Counted from the stretch's first letter, positions 33,601 through 47,480 are shown. The stretch: DNA of 64,000 nucleotides from Vanilla planifolia (GCA_023846275.1 CM043870.1:14442685-14506684); one strand, 5' to 3'. Numbers and translations are program-made. The notes: generated by a model from the letters alone, not told the origin.

Positions 33601-34460
33601 TAGTAAAGTTAAATTGAGTAAAGTGTGGTTAGGCTATGGTAGGCTAAGTTAGAGCAGAGTAAAGTAGAGTAGAGGAGAGTAGAGTATAATAGAGTAAGGT
33701 TAGGCTAGGCTTTAGTAGAGTAGAGTAGAGAGGAGCAAAGTAGAGTAGAGCAGAACAGAGCAAAGTAAAGCTAAGCAGAGCTAGGTTAGGCAAGGCTCGG
33801 CTAGGCTAAAATAGAGTAGAGAAGAGCTTAACCAGAGGTTAGTGGAATGGAGTAGAGTATAGTTGAGTAGAGTAGAGTAGAGCAGAGTAGAGTAGAGTAA
33901 AGCTAGGTTAGGCTAGGCTAAGCTATGTTAGAATAGGCTATGGTTGGCTCGGCTAAAGTAGAATATGGTAGAGTAGTAGAGTAAAGTAGAGCTAGGTTAA
34001 GCTGGGCTCGAGTACATAATAGAAAAGAGTAGAATAGAGTAGAGAAAAGTTGAGTAGAGTAGAGCATAACAAAATAAAGCAAAGAAGAGTACAGTAGAGC
34101 TAGGTTAGGCTAGGCTAAGCTTAGCTAGGCTATGCTAGGCAAGGCTATGCTAGAGTAGAGTAGAGTATACTTAGGTAAAGTAGAGCTTGGTTTGGCGAGG
34201 CTAGGCTATGTTGGAGTAGAGTAGAGTAAAGCAACATACAATAGGGTAGAGTAGAGTATAGTAGAGCTAGGTTATGCTAAGCTAAGAAAGGCTAGGCTAG
34301 GCTACACCAGAGTAGAGTAGAGTAGAGTTAGGTTAAGTTAGGCTAGACTAGGCTAAAGAAGGGTAGAGTAGAGTAGAGTATAGTAGGGTAGAGTAGAGTA
34401 GTATAGATAGAGTAGAATAAAGTATAGTAGAGTAGAGTACAATAGAATAAAGTAATGTAT

Positions 34461-34529
34461 AGGAGAGGAGAGGAGAGGAGAGGAGAGTAGAGTAGAGTAG
34501 TGCAGAGGAGAGAGAAAAGAGAGAAAGAG
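34461..34529 (+). repeat. GGAGA purine patches
   Basis: Purine tracts 34461-34487 (27 nt, near-perfect GGAGA repeats) and 34504-34529 (26 nt, AGAGA-rich) are separated by TAGAG units. Confidence 0.75.
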
Positions 34530-37500
34530 TAGAGGAGAGCAATGTAGAGTAGAGTAGAGAATGGAAGAGCAAAGTAGAGGAGGGTAGAGCTAGGTCAGGT
34601 TAGGGTATGCTAGGCTAAAAAGAGTATAGTAGAGTAGGGTAGAGTAGTGTAGAGTTAGGTTAAGCTAAGCAAGGCTATGATAGGCTAAGTTAGCCTACAC
34701 TAGGCTAGGCTGGAGTAGTTTAGAGTACAGTAGAATAATGTAGAGCTAAATTAGGCTAGGCTTGTGTATAGAAGAGTATCGTAGTGTATAGTAGAATAGA
34801 GTAGAGTAGAGTAAAAAGAGTAGAGTAGAGAAAAGTAGAGTAGAATAGAGTAGAGTAGAGGAGAGTAGAGTAGAGCAAAGTAGAGTGGAGTAGAGTATAA
34901 TAGAGTAGAGCTAGGTTAGGTTATGTAAGGCTAGGCAAGGCTAGGCTAGGTTAGGTTAGGATAGGCCTGGCTAGGCTAGAGTAGAGTCAAGTCGAGTAGA
35001 GTAGAGCTAGGTTAGGCTATGCTAGGCCTGGCTAAGCTAGAGTATAATAGAGTAGAGTAGAGTAGAGTAAAGCAGAGCAGGCAAGAGCAACACAGAATAT
35101 AGTAGAGTAGGGTAGAGTAGAGCAGAGAAGAGTTGAGTAGAGTAGAGTAGAGTTGCATTAAGTTAGGCTAGGTTAGGTTAGTATAAGATGGGTACACTAG
35201 GTTAAGCTAGCATAGAGTAGAGTTGAGCTAGGTTAGGTTAGGCTAGACTAGAGTATAGTAGAGCAAAGTAGAGTAGATTAGAGTAGAGTAGAGTAGAGTA
35301 GAGCAGAACAGAGTGGAGCAAAGAAGAGTAGAGCATAGCAAAGCTAGGTTAGGCTAGGCTAAACTAGGCTAGGCTAGAGTATGGTGGAGTAGAATAAACT
35401 AGAGTAGAGTAGATAGAGTAAAGAAAGGATAGGTTAGGCTAGGTTAAGTTAGAGTTCAGTATAATAGAGTTGATTAAAAAAGAATAGATTAGAGTATAGT
35501 GTAAGGCTTGGTTGGGCTAAGCTAGGCTTGGTTAAGTTAGGCTAAGCTAGGTTAGGGTATAGTAGAGTACTCATCAGTAGAGTACAGTAAAGTAGAGTAG
35601 AGTAGAGCTAGGTTAGGCATGTTTAGGCTAGGCTAAGTTAGGTTAGGCTGGAGTAGAGAGGTGCAAAGTAGAGTAGAGTTAAGTGGAGTAAAATAGAGTA
35701 TAGCTAGGCTAGGCGAGGCTAGGCTAGGTAATGCTAGAGTTTAGTAATGTAGAGTAGAGTAGAGAAAAGTAGAGCTAAGTTTGGCTACACTTGGCTAAAT
35801 TAGGCTATAGTAAAGTATAAAAGAGTATAGCAGAGTAGAGTAGAGTAGAGAAGAGCAAAATAGAGCAGAGTATAGCAGAGCAAAGCAAAGTAGAGTGGAG
35901 TGGAGTAGAGCAGAGTAGAGTTATGTAGAGCAGAGCTAAGTTCAGCTAGGTAAGGCTTGAGTTGAGTATAGAATAGTAGACTACAACAAGGTTAGGCTAA
36001 GTTGGGCAAGGCTTGGCTAGGTTGGAGTGGCTAGGCTGGGCTAGACTAGAATAGAGTAGAGTAGTCTAAAGCAGAGCGTAGTAGAGTTAGGTTAGGCAGA
36101 GCTAAGCTAAGTTTTGTTAGGTTAGAAAAGAATGGAGTAGAGTAGAGTAGAGTAGAGAAGTGTGTAATAGAGTAGAGTAGAGCTAAGCATAGTAAAGTAA
36201 AGTAGAATAGAGTAAAGCAGAGCATAGAAGAGCAAAGTAGAGCAAAGCAGAGCAAAGTATCACAATGTAGAGCAAAGTAGAGTTAGGTTAGGGTAAGCTA
36301 GGCTAGCCTAAGCTAAGTTAATGTACAACAAAGAAAAGTATAGTAGAGTAAAGTAGAGTAGAGTAGAGTAGAATAGAGTTGTGTGAGGTATAGTAGAGTA
36401 GAGTATAGTAAAGTAGTGTAGAGTAGAATAGAGTAGAGCAAAGGTTAGTAGAGTAGAGTTGAGTATAGTATATTAGTGTAGATTAGAGTAGAGCATAGTA
36501 GAGTTGAGTAGGGTATAGTAGAGTTTAGTAGAATAGAGTAAAGTGGAGAAGGATAGAGTATAGTGGAATAGAACAGAGTAGAACAAAGTAGAGCTGAGTT
36601 GAGTTGAACATAGTAGAGTAGAGCAGAGTGAAGTAAAGCAGAGCAGAGTAAAATAAAGTAGAGTAGAGCAGAGCACAATAGAGCAGAGCAAGTTAAAGCA
36701 AGGCTAGGTCATGTTAGGCTAGGTTAGTCTAGGTTAGGCTAAAGTAAAATAGAGAAGGGTAAAGCAGCATCGAGTAGAGCTAGGTTAGGTTAGGTCTGTT
36801 AGGCTTGGTTTGAGTAGAGTAGACTAGAGTAGACAAGAGTAGAGTAGAGTAGAGTGGAATAGAGCTAGGTTATGTTATGTTAGGCTAGGTTAGAATAGAG
36901 CAGAGTATAGTACAGCTAGGTTTGGCTATGCTAGACTAGACTATAGTTGAGAAGAGTATAGTAGATAAGAGAATAATAGAATAGAGTAGAGTAGAGTAGA
37001 GTAGAGCAGAGAAATGTAGAGCTAGATTAGGCTAAGCTAAACTTAGCTAAACAAGGCTAAGTTAGAGTAAAGTATAATAGGGTAGATTAGAGTAGAGTAG
37101 ATTTGAGTAGAGTAGAGAAGAGTAAAGTAGAGTAAAGCTAGGTTAAGTTAGGCTCAGCTAGGCTTAGCTATGATAGGGTTGGCTAGACTAGGCTATGTTA
37201 TGGTATAGTAAATTAGAGTAGAGTAGAGTAGAGCTAGGTTAGGTTTGCCTAGGCTAGGTTATGCTAGACTAGGTAAGAGAAGAGTAGAGTAGACAAGAAT
37301 AGAGTAGAGCAAAGCAAAGAAGAAAAGTGTAGAGTAGTATGGAGTAGAGAAGAGCATAGTAGGGTATAGAAGTGCAAAGCTAGGTTAGGCTAGGCTATGC
37401 TAGGCTGGAGTAGAGAAGGTAGAGTAGAGAAACGTTATGCCAGGATAGGAGTGGTTAGAGTGGCTAGGGTAGGCTACGCTAAACTAGGCTAGAGTATAGT

Positions 37501-40500
37501 GGAGTAGAGTAGAGAGGAGCAGAGTAGAGTAGAGCAGAGCAGAGTATAGCAGAGCAAAGTAGAGTAGAGTAGAGCTGATCATAGTAGAGAAGAGTAGAGT
37601 AGAGCATGGTTAAGTAAAGCTAGGCTATGTTAGGCTTGGCTAGGTTAGAGTTGAGTAGATTAGACTTGATTTGAATAGAGTAGAGTATAATAGAGTAAAG
37701 TAGAGTAGAGAAGAGTAGAGCTAGGTTAAGCTAAGCAAAGTAAGGCTAGGAAGGAGTAAAATAGAGTAGAGTAGAGTAGAGCTTGGTTAGGTTAGTCTAT
37801 GTTAAGCTAGGCTAGGTTAGAGTAGAGTGGAGTAGCTTAGAGCAGTGCATAGCAGAGTAGAGTAGATCAAAAAATAGCAAAGAAGAGTAGGGTAAAGCAG
37901 AGTAGATAAGAGTAGAGCAAAGTAGAGCAGAGTAGCGTAGAGTAGAGTAGAGTAGAGTAGAGTAGAGCAGAGCATAGCAGAGTATACCTAGGTTAGGTGA
38001 GGCTAGGCTAGAGTAGAGTAGAGTAGAGTATAGTAGAGCTAAGATAAGTTGAGCTAGGCTAAGCTATGTTAGAGTAGATTAGAATACAATATAGTTGATT
38101 AGAGGTTAGTATAATAGAGTAAAGTAAAGGAAAGCTAAGCAAGGCTAGAGTTGGCTTGGCTAGGTAAGGCTAGAGTAGAGCTAGGTTAGGTTAGGTGAGG
38201 CTAGGTTAGGCTAAACAAGATAGGAGTAGAATAGTGTAGAGTATAGTAGAGGAGAGCAGAGCAGAGTTGCATAGAGTAGAGCAAAGTAAAACAGAGTAGA
38301 GTAGTGAAAAGCAGAGTAGAGTAGAGCATAATAGAGTAGAGTAGAGTAGAGCAGAGCTGAGTATAGTAGAGTAGAGTAGAGCTTGGTTAGACGAAGCTGG
38401 GTTAGAAAAGAGTAGAGTAGAGTAGGGTAGAGTAGATTATACTAAAGTAGAGCTAGGTTAGGCTAGTCTAGGGTAGATTAAAGTAGAGTAGAGTAGAGCT
38501 AGGTTATGTTAGGCTAGGCTAGAATGCAATAAAGCATAGTAGAGTAGAGTAGAGCAGAGTGGACTAGAGCAAAACAAAGCAGACTAGAGCAGAGTAGAGC
38601 ATACCTAGGTTAGGCTAGGCTCGATTAGGATAGGCTAGGCTAAAGTAGAGTAGAGCTTGGTTATGTTAGGCTAGGATGTGCTAGTTTAGAGTAGTATAGG
38701 ATAGAGTATATAAGAGTAGAGTAGAGTAGAGTAAAGTAAACATGATCTAGGTTTGGTTAGGCTATGCTAGGTTAGGATAGGCTGAGCGAGGCTAAAATAG
38801 AGTAGAATAGAGTTTGGTGGAGTAGAGCAGAGTTGAGCTAGGTTAGGCTAGGCTAAACTTGGCTAGAGTAAAGTAGAGCACAATAGAATACAGTATAGTG
38901 GAGTAGAGTGGAATAATGTAGAGTAGAGCAGAGCAGAGTAGAGTAAAGCAGAGTAGAGCAAAGTAGAGCTGAGCAGAGTAGAGTAGAATAGAGTAGAGTA
39001 AAATAGAGTAGTGTAAAGCATAGTAGAGTAAAGCAAAGTAGAGCTAAGTGGAGCAGAGCAGAGCTTAGAAGAGTTGTGCAGAGCAGAGCAGAGTAGACTA
39101 TAACAAGTTAGGGTAGACGAGGCTATGCTAGGTTAGAGCAGAGTAGAGCATAATAGAGTGGAGCAGAGAAGAGCAAAGCAGAATAGTGTAGAGCATAATA
39201 GAATAGATTAGAGCAGAGCAGAGCAGAGTAGAGTAAAGAAGAGAAGAGCAGAGCAAAGGAGAGTGGAGAAGAGTAGAGCATAGCAAATAGAGTAGTGTAA
39301 ACCTAGGATAGGCTAGGCTAGCCTAAGTTTGACTAGGCTAAGCTAGGCTCGAATACAGTAAGGTAGAATAGAGCTAGGTTAGGCTAGGCTAGGTTATGTT
39401 AGAATAGAGTAGAGTAGAGTAAAGTAGAGTGGAGTGAAGTAGAGTAGAGTATAGTAGAGTAGACTAGAGTAGAGTAAAGTAAGGCTAAGTTAGACGAGGC
39501 TAGGGAAGGCTAGGCTGGCCTAAGCGAGAGTATAGTCGAGTAGAGTAGAAAAGAGTAAAGTAGATTAGAATAAAGCTTTGTTAGGCTAGGCTTAGTGAGA
39601 GTAGTGTAAAGTAGAGGAGAACAAAGGAGAGCAAAGAAGAGAAGAGCGAAGTAGAGAAGAGCAGAGCATAGTAGAGTAGAGTAAAGCAGCATTGAGCAAA
39701 GTAGAATTGAGTAGAGTAGAGTAGAGTAGAATAGAGCTAGGTTAGGCTGAGTTAGGCTTGGCTAGACTTGGTTAGAGTAGAATAGAGTAGATTAGAGTAG
39801 AATAGATAAGGACAGAGTACAGTACGATAGCGTAGAGTATAGTAGAGCATAGTGTAGTAGAGTATAGTAGAGTAGAGTAAAGCAAGGTTAAGTTAGCCTA
39901 GGCAAGGTTAGGCTAGGCTAGGCTAGGATAAGCAAAGCTAGAGTAGAGTAAAGAAGAGTAGAGTAGAGTAGAGTATAGTAAAGTTTAATAATATAGAGTA
40001 GAGCTATGTTAACTAAGCTAAGCTAGAGTATACTAGAGTAGAGTAAAGTAGAGTAAAGCAAAGCAAAATAGAGTAGAGCACAATAGAGTAGAGCAAAGCA
40101 GAGTAGAGTAGAGCTAGGCTAAGCTAGGTTAGGCTAGGCTAAGCTTGGAAAGGTTAGGGTAGAGTAGAGTAGAGTAGATTATAGTAGAGAAGAGTCGAGT
40201 AGAGGTAAATTAGGTTAAGCTAAACTAGAGTATAATAGAGTAGAGTAGAGAAGAGTGTAGTAGAGCAAAACTATATAGAGCAGAGTAGAGAAGAAGAGAG
40301 CAGAGAATAAATGAGTAGAGCAGAGAGAGTAGAGTAGAGAAGCGTAGAGCTATGATAGCCTAGGCAAGGCTAAGCAAGGCTAGGTTATGCCAGAGTAGAG
40401 CAGAGCTAGGTTAGGCTTGGCTAGGCTAGACAAGGATTTTCTAGAGTAAGGTAGAGTGGTGGAGTAGAGTACAGCTAGGTCAGGGTTGGCTAGGAAAGGC

Positions 40501-41540
40501 TAGGTTAGAGTAGAGCAGAGCATAATAGAGTAAAGAAGAGTAGAGTGAAGCATAAGAGAGTAGAGCATAGTAGAATAGAGCAGAGTAGAGAAGAGTAAAG
40601 CAAAACAAAGCAGAGTAGAGCAAAGTAGAGTAGAGCAGAGTAGAGAAGAGTAGATCAGAGCAAATAAAAGAGAGCAATGTTAGGTTAAGATAGGTTTGGT
40701 TTGGTAAGGCTAGGACAGGCTTGAGTTGAGTAGAGCAGAGGAGGGCTAGGTTATGCTAGGCTTGTCTAAGTTAGAGTGGAGTAGAGTTGAGCGGAGTAGA
40801 GTAGAGTATATTAGAGTAGAATTGAGTAGGGTAAAGTAGAGTAGAGCTAAGTTGGGCTAGGCTAGGCTATGTTAGGGTAGTGTATGCTTGGCTAGGCTTG
40901 AGTAGAGTAGAGTAGAGTAATGTAGTGTATAGCTTGGTTAGGCTAGGCTAGGTGAGAGTAGAGTAGAGTAGAGTAGAGCATGGCAAAAGAAGACTACAAC
41001 ATAGTAGAGAAGAGCAGAGCGTAGTGGAGCAAAGTAGAGCTTGTTTAGGCTGAGCTAATCTAGGCTAAGCTAGGTTAGAATAGAATAGAGTAGAGTAGAA
41101 TAGAGTAGATTAGAATAGAGTAAAGAGGATTAGAGTAGAGTATAGTATCATAGAGTAGAGTAGAGTAAAGGTAGGTTAGGCTAGGTTAGAGTAGAGTTGA
41201 GAAGAGTAGAGCAAAGTAAAGTAGAGTATAGTAGAGTATGATAGAGTAGAGTAGATTAGAGCTATGTTAAGCTAAGCTATGCTAGTGTACAATTGAACAG
41301 GGTAGAGTAAAGTAGAGCTAGGTTAGGCTTGACAAGGCTAGGATAGGCTACAGTTGGCTGGACTAGGCTAAGCAAGGCTAGAGTAGAATGGAGTTGGGTA
41401 GAGTAGTGTAGAGTAGAGTGGAGTATAATAGAGTAGGGCCATATTAGGCTAGGATAGGCTAGAGTGGAGTAGAGTAGAGTAGACTAAAGTAGAGTATAGC
41501 TGATTAGAGTTGAGTGGAGTAAAGTAGGGCAGAGTAGAGT

Positions 41541-41569
41541 AAAGGAGAGGAGAGGGGAGGAGAAGAGAA
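41541..41569 (+). repeat. 29-nt pure-purine GGAGA patch
   Basis: Uninterrupted AAAGGAGAGGAGAGGGG-type tract, about 430 bp left of a similar, longer tract at 41973. Confidence 0.75.
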
Positions 41570-41972
41570 CATAGCAAAGCAGAGTAGAGTAGAGTAGTAT
41601 AGTGCATAGTAGAGTAGAGAAGAGTAGAGTAGAGCTGAGCTAGTTTAGGCTAGGCTAGGCTAGGCTTTGCTAGGTTAGGATAAAGTAGAGTAAAGTAGAG
41701 TAGAGTAGAGTAATGTAAAGTAGAGAAGAGTAGAGTAGAGCTAGGTTAGGCTAGGTAAGGCACAGCTTGGCTTGAGTAAAGTAGAGTAGGGTAAAGTAGA
41801 GTAGAGTAGATTAGAGTATAGCTTGATAGGCTAGGCTAGGCTAAGCAAACCTTGGCTAGAGTAGAGTAGAGTAGAATAGAATAGAATAGAGTAGTGTAGA
41901 GCAGAGTAGATTAGAGTAGAGTATAGCAGAGTGTATTAGAGTAGAAGTTAGTAGAGTAGAGGAGAGAAGAGT

Positions 41973-42016
41973 AAAGGAGAGGGGAGGAGAGGAGAGGAGA
42001 GGAGAGGAGAGAAAAG
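41973..42016 (+). repeat. 44-nt pure-purine GGAGA patch
   Basis: One of the two longest homopurine tracts in the window (with 14930-14973), containing six consecutive GGAGA-type units after GGGG. Confidence 0.8.
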
Positions 42017-42670
42017 TAGAGTAGAGTATAGTAGAGTAGAGTAGAGCAAAGCAAAGTAGAGTTGAGCTTAGGAGAGTAGAACAGAGAAGAGCAGAGCAAA
42101 GGAGAGAAGAGTAGAGTAGAGAAAAATAGAGAAGAGCAGAGTAGAGTCAAGCAGAGTATAGTAGAGCTAGCTTAGGCTTTGCTAGGTTGGGCTTGAGTAA
42201 AGTAGACTAGTGTAGAGTAGAGTAGAGCATATCTAGGCTAGGCTAGGTTACAGTAGAGTTGAGCAGGGTAGAGTAAAGTAGAGTATAGAAGAGTAGATTA
42301 GAGTAGAGTAGAGTTGAGTAGAGCTAGGTTTGGCAAGGATATGTAAGGCTTGGTTATGCTAGAGTAGAGTATAATAGAGAAGAGCAAAGTAGAGCAGAGT
42401 AAAGAAGAGAAGAGTAGAGTAGAGTTGAGCAGAGTAGAGCATAGCAGAGTAGAGAAGAGTAGAGTATAACGGTGTTGAGAAGAGCTTTTTTAGGCTTTTC
42501 TTGGATAGTTAGAGTAGGTTAGAGTAGAGTAGAGTAGAGTAAAGTAGAGCTAGGTTAGGTTAGGTTAGGCTAGCTTAGAGTAGAGTAGAGTAGAGTAGAA
42601 TGGAGTATAGTAGATTAGAGTTAAGTAGAGTAAATTAGAGTACAGTAAAGCTTGGTTAGGCTAGGGTAGG

Positions 42671-42720
42671 GTAGGCTAGCCTTGGCTAGGCTAGGGTAGG
42701 CTAGCCTTGGCTAGGCTAGG
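42671..42720 (+). repeat. Exact 25-bp tandem duplication in a TAGGC block
   Basis: The unit beginning GTAGGCTAGCCTTGG is repeated without mismatch at 42671-42695 and 42696-42720. It carries a rare GCTAGC palindrome, which helps to phase the copies. Confidence 0.9.
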
Positions 42721-42780
42721 CTAGAGTAGAGTAGAGTAGAGTGGAGTAGAGTAGAGTGGAGAAGTGTAGAGTAGAGTAGA

Positions 42781-42820
42781 GTAGAGGAGAGTAGAGGAGA
42801 GTAGAGGAGAGTAGAGGAGA
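42781..42820 (+). repeat. Decamer GTAGAGGAGA x4
   Basis: Four exact copies of a dimeric unit pairing one TAGAG with one GAGAG pentamer. Shows how a two-pentamer unit becomes the amplified repeat. Confidence 0.92.
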
Positions 42821-43722
42821 GTAGAGTAGAGTAGAACATAGAAGAGCAAAGTATAGTAGAGTAGCACAGAGCAGAGTAGAGTAGAGGAGAGGAGCGGAGA
42901 GTAGAGTATAGCATAGCAGACCAGAGTAGACAAGAGTATAGTAGAACTTAATTGACCAAAGTAGAGAAGAGAAAAGCATAGCAAGGTAGAGATGAGCAAA
43001 GCAGGGTAGAATAGAGTAGAGCTAAGTTAGGCTAGGCTAAGCTAAACAAAGTTAGAGTAGAGTAGAGTAGAGTAGTATAGAAAAAGGTAAAGAAGAGCAG
43101 AGTAGAGCAGAGCAAAGTAGAGTAGAGTATAGCAAAGCAGAGCAGAGCATAGTTGAGTAGAGTAGAGCTTGGTTAGACTAGGCTAGGTTTGGCTAGAGTA
43201 GAGTAGAGTTTTCTAGGTTAGGCTAAGCTAAGGTAGAGGAGTAGAGTAGAGTAGAGTATAATAGAGTATAGTTAGGTTAGGATAGGCTAGGCTAAGTTAG
43301 GCTATACTAGGCTAATCTAGAGTAGAGCAGAGTAGGATAGAGTAGAGCAAAGCAAAGTAAAGCAAAGTAGAGCACAATAGAGTAGGGCAAAGCAAAGTAG
43401 AGCAGAGAAGAGTAGAGCAAAGTAGGACAGAGTAGAGCAGAGCTAAGTTTAGGTAGGCTACAGTAGAGTAGAGTAGAGTAAAGTAAAGTAGATTAGAGTA
43501 AAGTAAAGTATAGCTAGGTTTGGCTTTGCTAGGCTAGGCTAGGCTTGAGTAGGCTAGGCTAGGTTAGAGTAGAGTACAGCTTAGCAGAGTATACTTGAGC
43601 TAGTTTAGGCTAGGTCAGTTTAAACTAGGCCATAGTAGAGTAGAGTACAGTAGAGTAGAGTAGAGTAGAGCATATGACAAAGTAGATAAGAGCAATATAG
43701 AATAGAGTAGAGTAGAGTATAA

Positions 43723-43742
43723 TAAAGTAAAGTAAAGTAAAG
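43723..43742 (+). repeat. TAAAG x4, homogenised variant
   Basis: Four exact tandem copies of the G-to-A variant pentamer directly before a GCTAGG block. A small case of local variant fixation. Confidence 0.7.
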
Positions 43743-43955
43743 CTAGGTTAGGCTAGGCTAGGCTAGAGTAAAGTAAAGTAGAGTAGAGTAGAGCGAGGTT
43801 AGGCTAGGCTAAGCTAGGCTAGGTTCAAGTAGAGCAGAGTAAAGTAGAGTAGAGTAGAGTAGAGCATATTAAAGTAGAGTAAATTAGGGAAGAGTAAAGT
43901 AGAGTAGAGTAGAGAATAGTAAAGTAGAGTTGAGTAGAGTTGATTAGAGTATAGT

Positions 43956-43981
43956 AGAGGAGAGGAGGGGAAAGGGGAGGA
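43956..43981 (+). repeat. 26-nt pure-purine G-rich patch
   Basis: Contains two G4 runs (GAGGGGAAAGGGGAGG), the most G-rich of the purine patches. Two G4 runs are not enough for a canonical intramolecular quadruplex, although shorter GG runs flank them. Confidence 0.7.
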
Positions 43982-46900
43982 CATAAGAGTAGAGGAGAGC
44001 AGAGTAGGGTAGAGTAGACTAGAGTAGAGAAAAATAAAGTAGAGCAAGTAGAGCAAAGTAGAGTAGATTAGACTAGAGTAGATCAAAACTAGGTTAAACT
44101 AGGCTAAGCTTGGCTAGAGTAGGGTATAGTTGAGTGTAGTAGAGCTAATCAAGGTTAGGTTAGGCTAAGCTAGGCTAGGCTAGGCTTGAGTAGAGTAGAG
44201 TGGAGTAGAGCTAGGTTAGGCTTGGTTAGGTTAAGATAGGCTAGGCTTACCTCTAGTAGGATAGAGTAGAGTAGAGTAGAGTAGAGTAGAGCAAAGTAGA
44301 GTATAGTAAAGGAGAGTAAAGTATAATAAAGAAAAGAAGTGCCTAATAGAGTAGAAGTGCAGAGCAGAGCAATGTTAAGTAAAGCATAGTAGAGTAGAGT
44401 AGCATAAAGTAGAGTAGAAAAGTTTAGAGCTAGGTTATTCTATGCTATGCTTTGCAAGGCTAAGCTAGAGTAGAGTAGAACAGAATAGAGTAGAGGTCAG
44501 TTAGGCTAGGTTAGGCTATCCTTCAGTAGAGTAGAGTATAATAGAGTAGATGGAGTAGAGCTAGATTAGGTAAGGCTAGGCTTGGTTAGTCTATAGTAGA
44601 GTAGAGTAAAGTTGAATTGAGTAGAGTAGAGTAGAGTAGAGTAGAGTAGAGCAGAGTAGAGCAGAGAAGAGTAGAGAAGAGTAGAGCAGAGTAGAGCAAG
44701 GCAGAGTAGAGCTGAGAAGTGCTAAGTGGAGTAGAGTAGAGTATAGCAATGTGGTGTAACCAGAACAGAGTAGAGATGGGCATAATAGAATAGAAGAGTG
44801 TAGAGCAGAGTAGAGAAAACTATAACAAAGTAGAGTAGAGCAGAGTAGAGTAGCATAGAGAATAGTTTGGTTAGACTAGGCAAGGTTAAGTGAATCTAGG
44901 TTACAATAGAGTAGAGTATAGTACAGTAGAGTAGAGCTAGGTTAGGGTGGGCTAAGCTAAAGTAAAAAAATATTACAGCAGAGTAGAGTAGACTAGAGTA
45001 GAGCAGAGCATAGTAGAGTACAACAGAGCTAGGTTAAGTTAGGCTAGGCTAGGTGGCCTAGAGTATAGTAGAATAAAATATAATAAAGTAGTGTAGAGTA
45101 GAGCTAGGTTAGGCTAAGCTAAGTTAAAGTGGAGTAGAGTAAAGTGGAGTAAATTAGGATAAAGTAGAGGAAAGTTGAGTAAAGTAGAGTATAGCTAAGT
45201 TAGGCTAAGCTAGTCTAGGGAAGCAAAGGCTAGTCTAGAGTAGAGTCGAGTAAAGTATAATAAGGTAGAGCTAGGTTAGGCTAGGCTAAACTAGGCTAGA
45301 GTTGATAAGAGTAAGTAGAGTAGAGTAGAGCAAAGTAGAATATAATAGAGTAGAGCAGAGCAGAGTAAAGAAATGTAGAGTAGAGTATAGTAGGGTAAAG
45401 AAAATCAGAGTAAAGTAAAGAAGAGCATAGTAGAGAAGAGTATAGCAGACTTAGGTTAGGTTAGGCTAGGCTTGGCTAGGCATGGATAGGCTAGAGTAGA
45501 GTAAAGTAGAGTGGAGTAGAGTAGAGTAGAGTAGAGCAAAGCAGAATAGAATAGTGCGAAGCAGAGTAGAGAAGCATAAATAAGAGAAAAGCAAGATAGA
45601 GCAAAGCAGAGTAGAGCAGAGCAATGTTAAACTAGGTTAGGCTTGGCTTGCCTTAGTTAGGCTAGAGTAGAATAGAGTAGAGTAGAGTGAAGCAGAGTAG
45701 AGCAGTGTTGAGTATAGTACAACAGAGTAGAGAAAATTATTGTAGAGCAAAGTAGAGTAGAGAAGAGTAGAGCAGAGCTAAGTTAGGCTATACTAGGCTT
45801 GGCAAGGCTCAGTTAGGCTTGAGTAGAGTAGAGTGTAGTAGAGAAGAGTAGTGTAGTGTAGAATATAATAGTTTAGAGTAGAGTAAAGAAGAGCAAGGTT
45901 AGGTTAGGAAGTAGAGTAGAGTAGAGTATAGTAGAGTAGAGTAAAGTGGAGCAAAGTAGAGCAAGGTTAGAGTAGAGCAGAGCAAAGTTGAGCTAAGTAG
46001 AGTAGAGCAGCACAAAACAGAGCAGAGTAGAGTAGAGCAGAGCAGAGCAAAAAAGAGTAGTGCATAGCAGAATAGAGTAGAATAGAGTAAAATAGAGTAT
46101 AATAGAGCAGAGTACAGTAGAGCAGAGCCAAAAAGAGTAGAGTTGAGCAAGCAGAGTAGAGTTAGGTTTTGCTAGGCTAGGTTAGGCTTGGCTTGGATAA
46201 GCTAGGCTATGTTAGAGTAGAGTAGAGCTAGGTTAAGCTAAGTGAGAGTAGAGTACGATAGGGTAGAGTTGAGCTAAGTTTGGTTAGGCTAGGCTAGGCT
46301 AAGTTAGAGTAGAGTAAAGTAGAGTAGATTAGAGTAGAGAATAGTAAAGTAGAGTAGAGATAGGCTAGACATGATTTGGATAGGCTAGGCTAAGAAAGTG
46401 TAGAGTGGAGTAGTGTAGAGTAGAGTAGTATAGAGTAGAGTAGAGTAGAGCTAAGTTATGCTGGGCTAGGCTAGGCTATGCTAAACTAGCTAGAGTAGAA
46501 TAGATAGAGTTAAGTAGAGTTGAGAAGAGTAGAGTAGAGCAGAGCAGAGTAGAGTAGAGTAGAGTAGAGTAGAGCAAAGTAGAGTAGAGTAGAGGAGATC
46601 AGAGTATAGAAATGTAGAGTAAAGCAAAGTAGAGCAGAGTAAAGTAGAGTAGAGAAGAACTAGGTTGGGCTAAGATAGGCTTGGCAATGCTAGAGTAAAG
46701 TAGAGTCGTGGTAGGTTAGGCTAAAGAAGGCTAGACTAGGTTTCAGTTTAGTATACAAGAGTAGAGTATAATAGAGTAGAGGAGAAAAGAGTAGGGCAAG
46801 GTTTGGCTAGGCTAGGTTGGTCTATGCTAGGGCAGGCTAGGAATGGCTAGGTTAGGCTAGGCTAAAGTAAATAGAGTAGAGTAGAGTAGAGTAGAGAAGA

Positions 46901-47480
46901 GTAGAGTAGAGTGAAGTAGAGCTAGGTTAGGTACAACATGGCCCAGTTAGGCTAGATTAGAGTAGAGTAGAATAGGGTAGTGTAGTGTAGAGCAGAGTAT
47001 AGTAGAGCAGAGCAGAGTAGAGAAGAGTGGAATAAAGCTAGGTTAGGTTAGGCTAGACTATGTTTGTTTAGTGTAGAGCAGAGTAGAACTGATTAGACCA
47101 TAGTAGAGTAGAGTAGAATTTAGCAAAGCAGAGCACAACACAAAGCAGAGTAGAGTAGAGTTAAGTTAGGGTAGGCAAGGCTTGGCTAGGTTAGAGTAGA
47201 GTAGAATAGAGTAGAGCAGAATAGAGTAGAGCATAATAGTGTAGAGCTGAGCTGAGCCGAACAGAGAAAAGTAGAGCAAAAAAAGTAGGATAGATTTAGG
47301 CTAGGCTAAGTTAGGCTTGGCTTGGCTAGAGTAGAGTATAGTATAGTGGAGTAGAGAATAGTATAGTAGAGTAGAGTAGAGTAGAGCAAGGTTAGGCTAG
47401 GCTAGGATAAGCTAAAGTAGAGTCGAGTAAAGTAGAGTAGAGCAGATTGGAGTAGAGTATAATAGAGTAGAGTAGAGTAA

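Noticed and set aside
43956-43981. G-quadruplex motif
   Set aside because: Only two G4 runs and no third or fourth run of three or more G close by, so the canonical pattern is not met.
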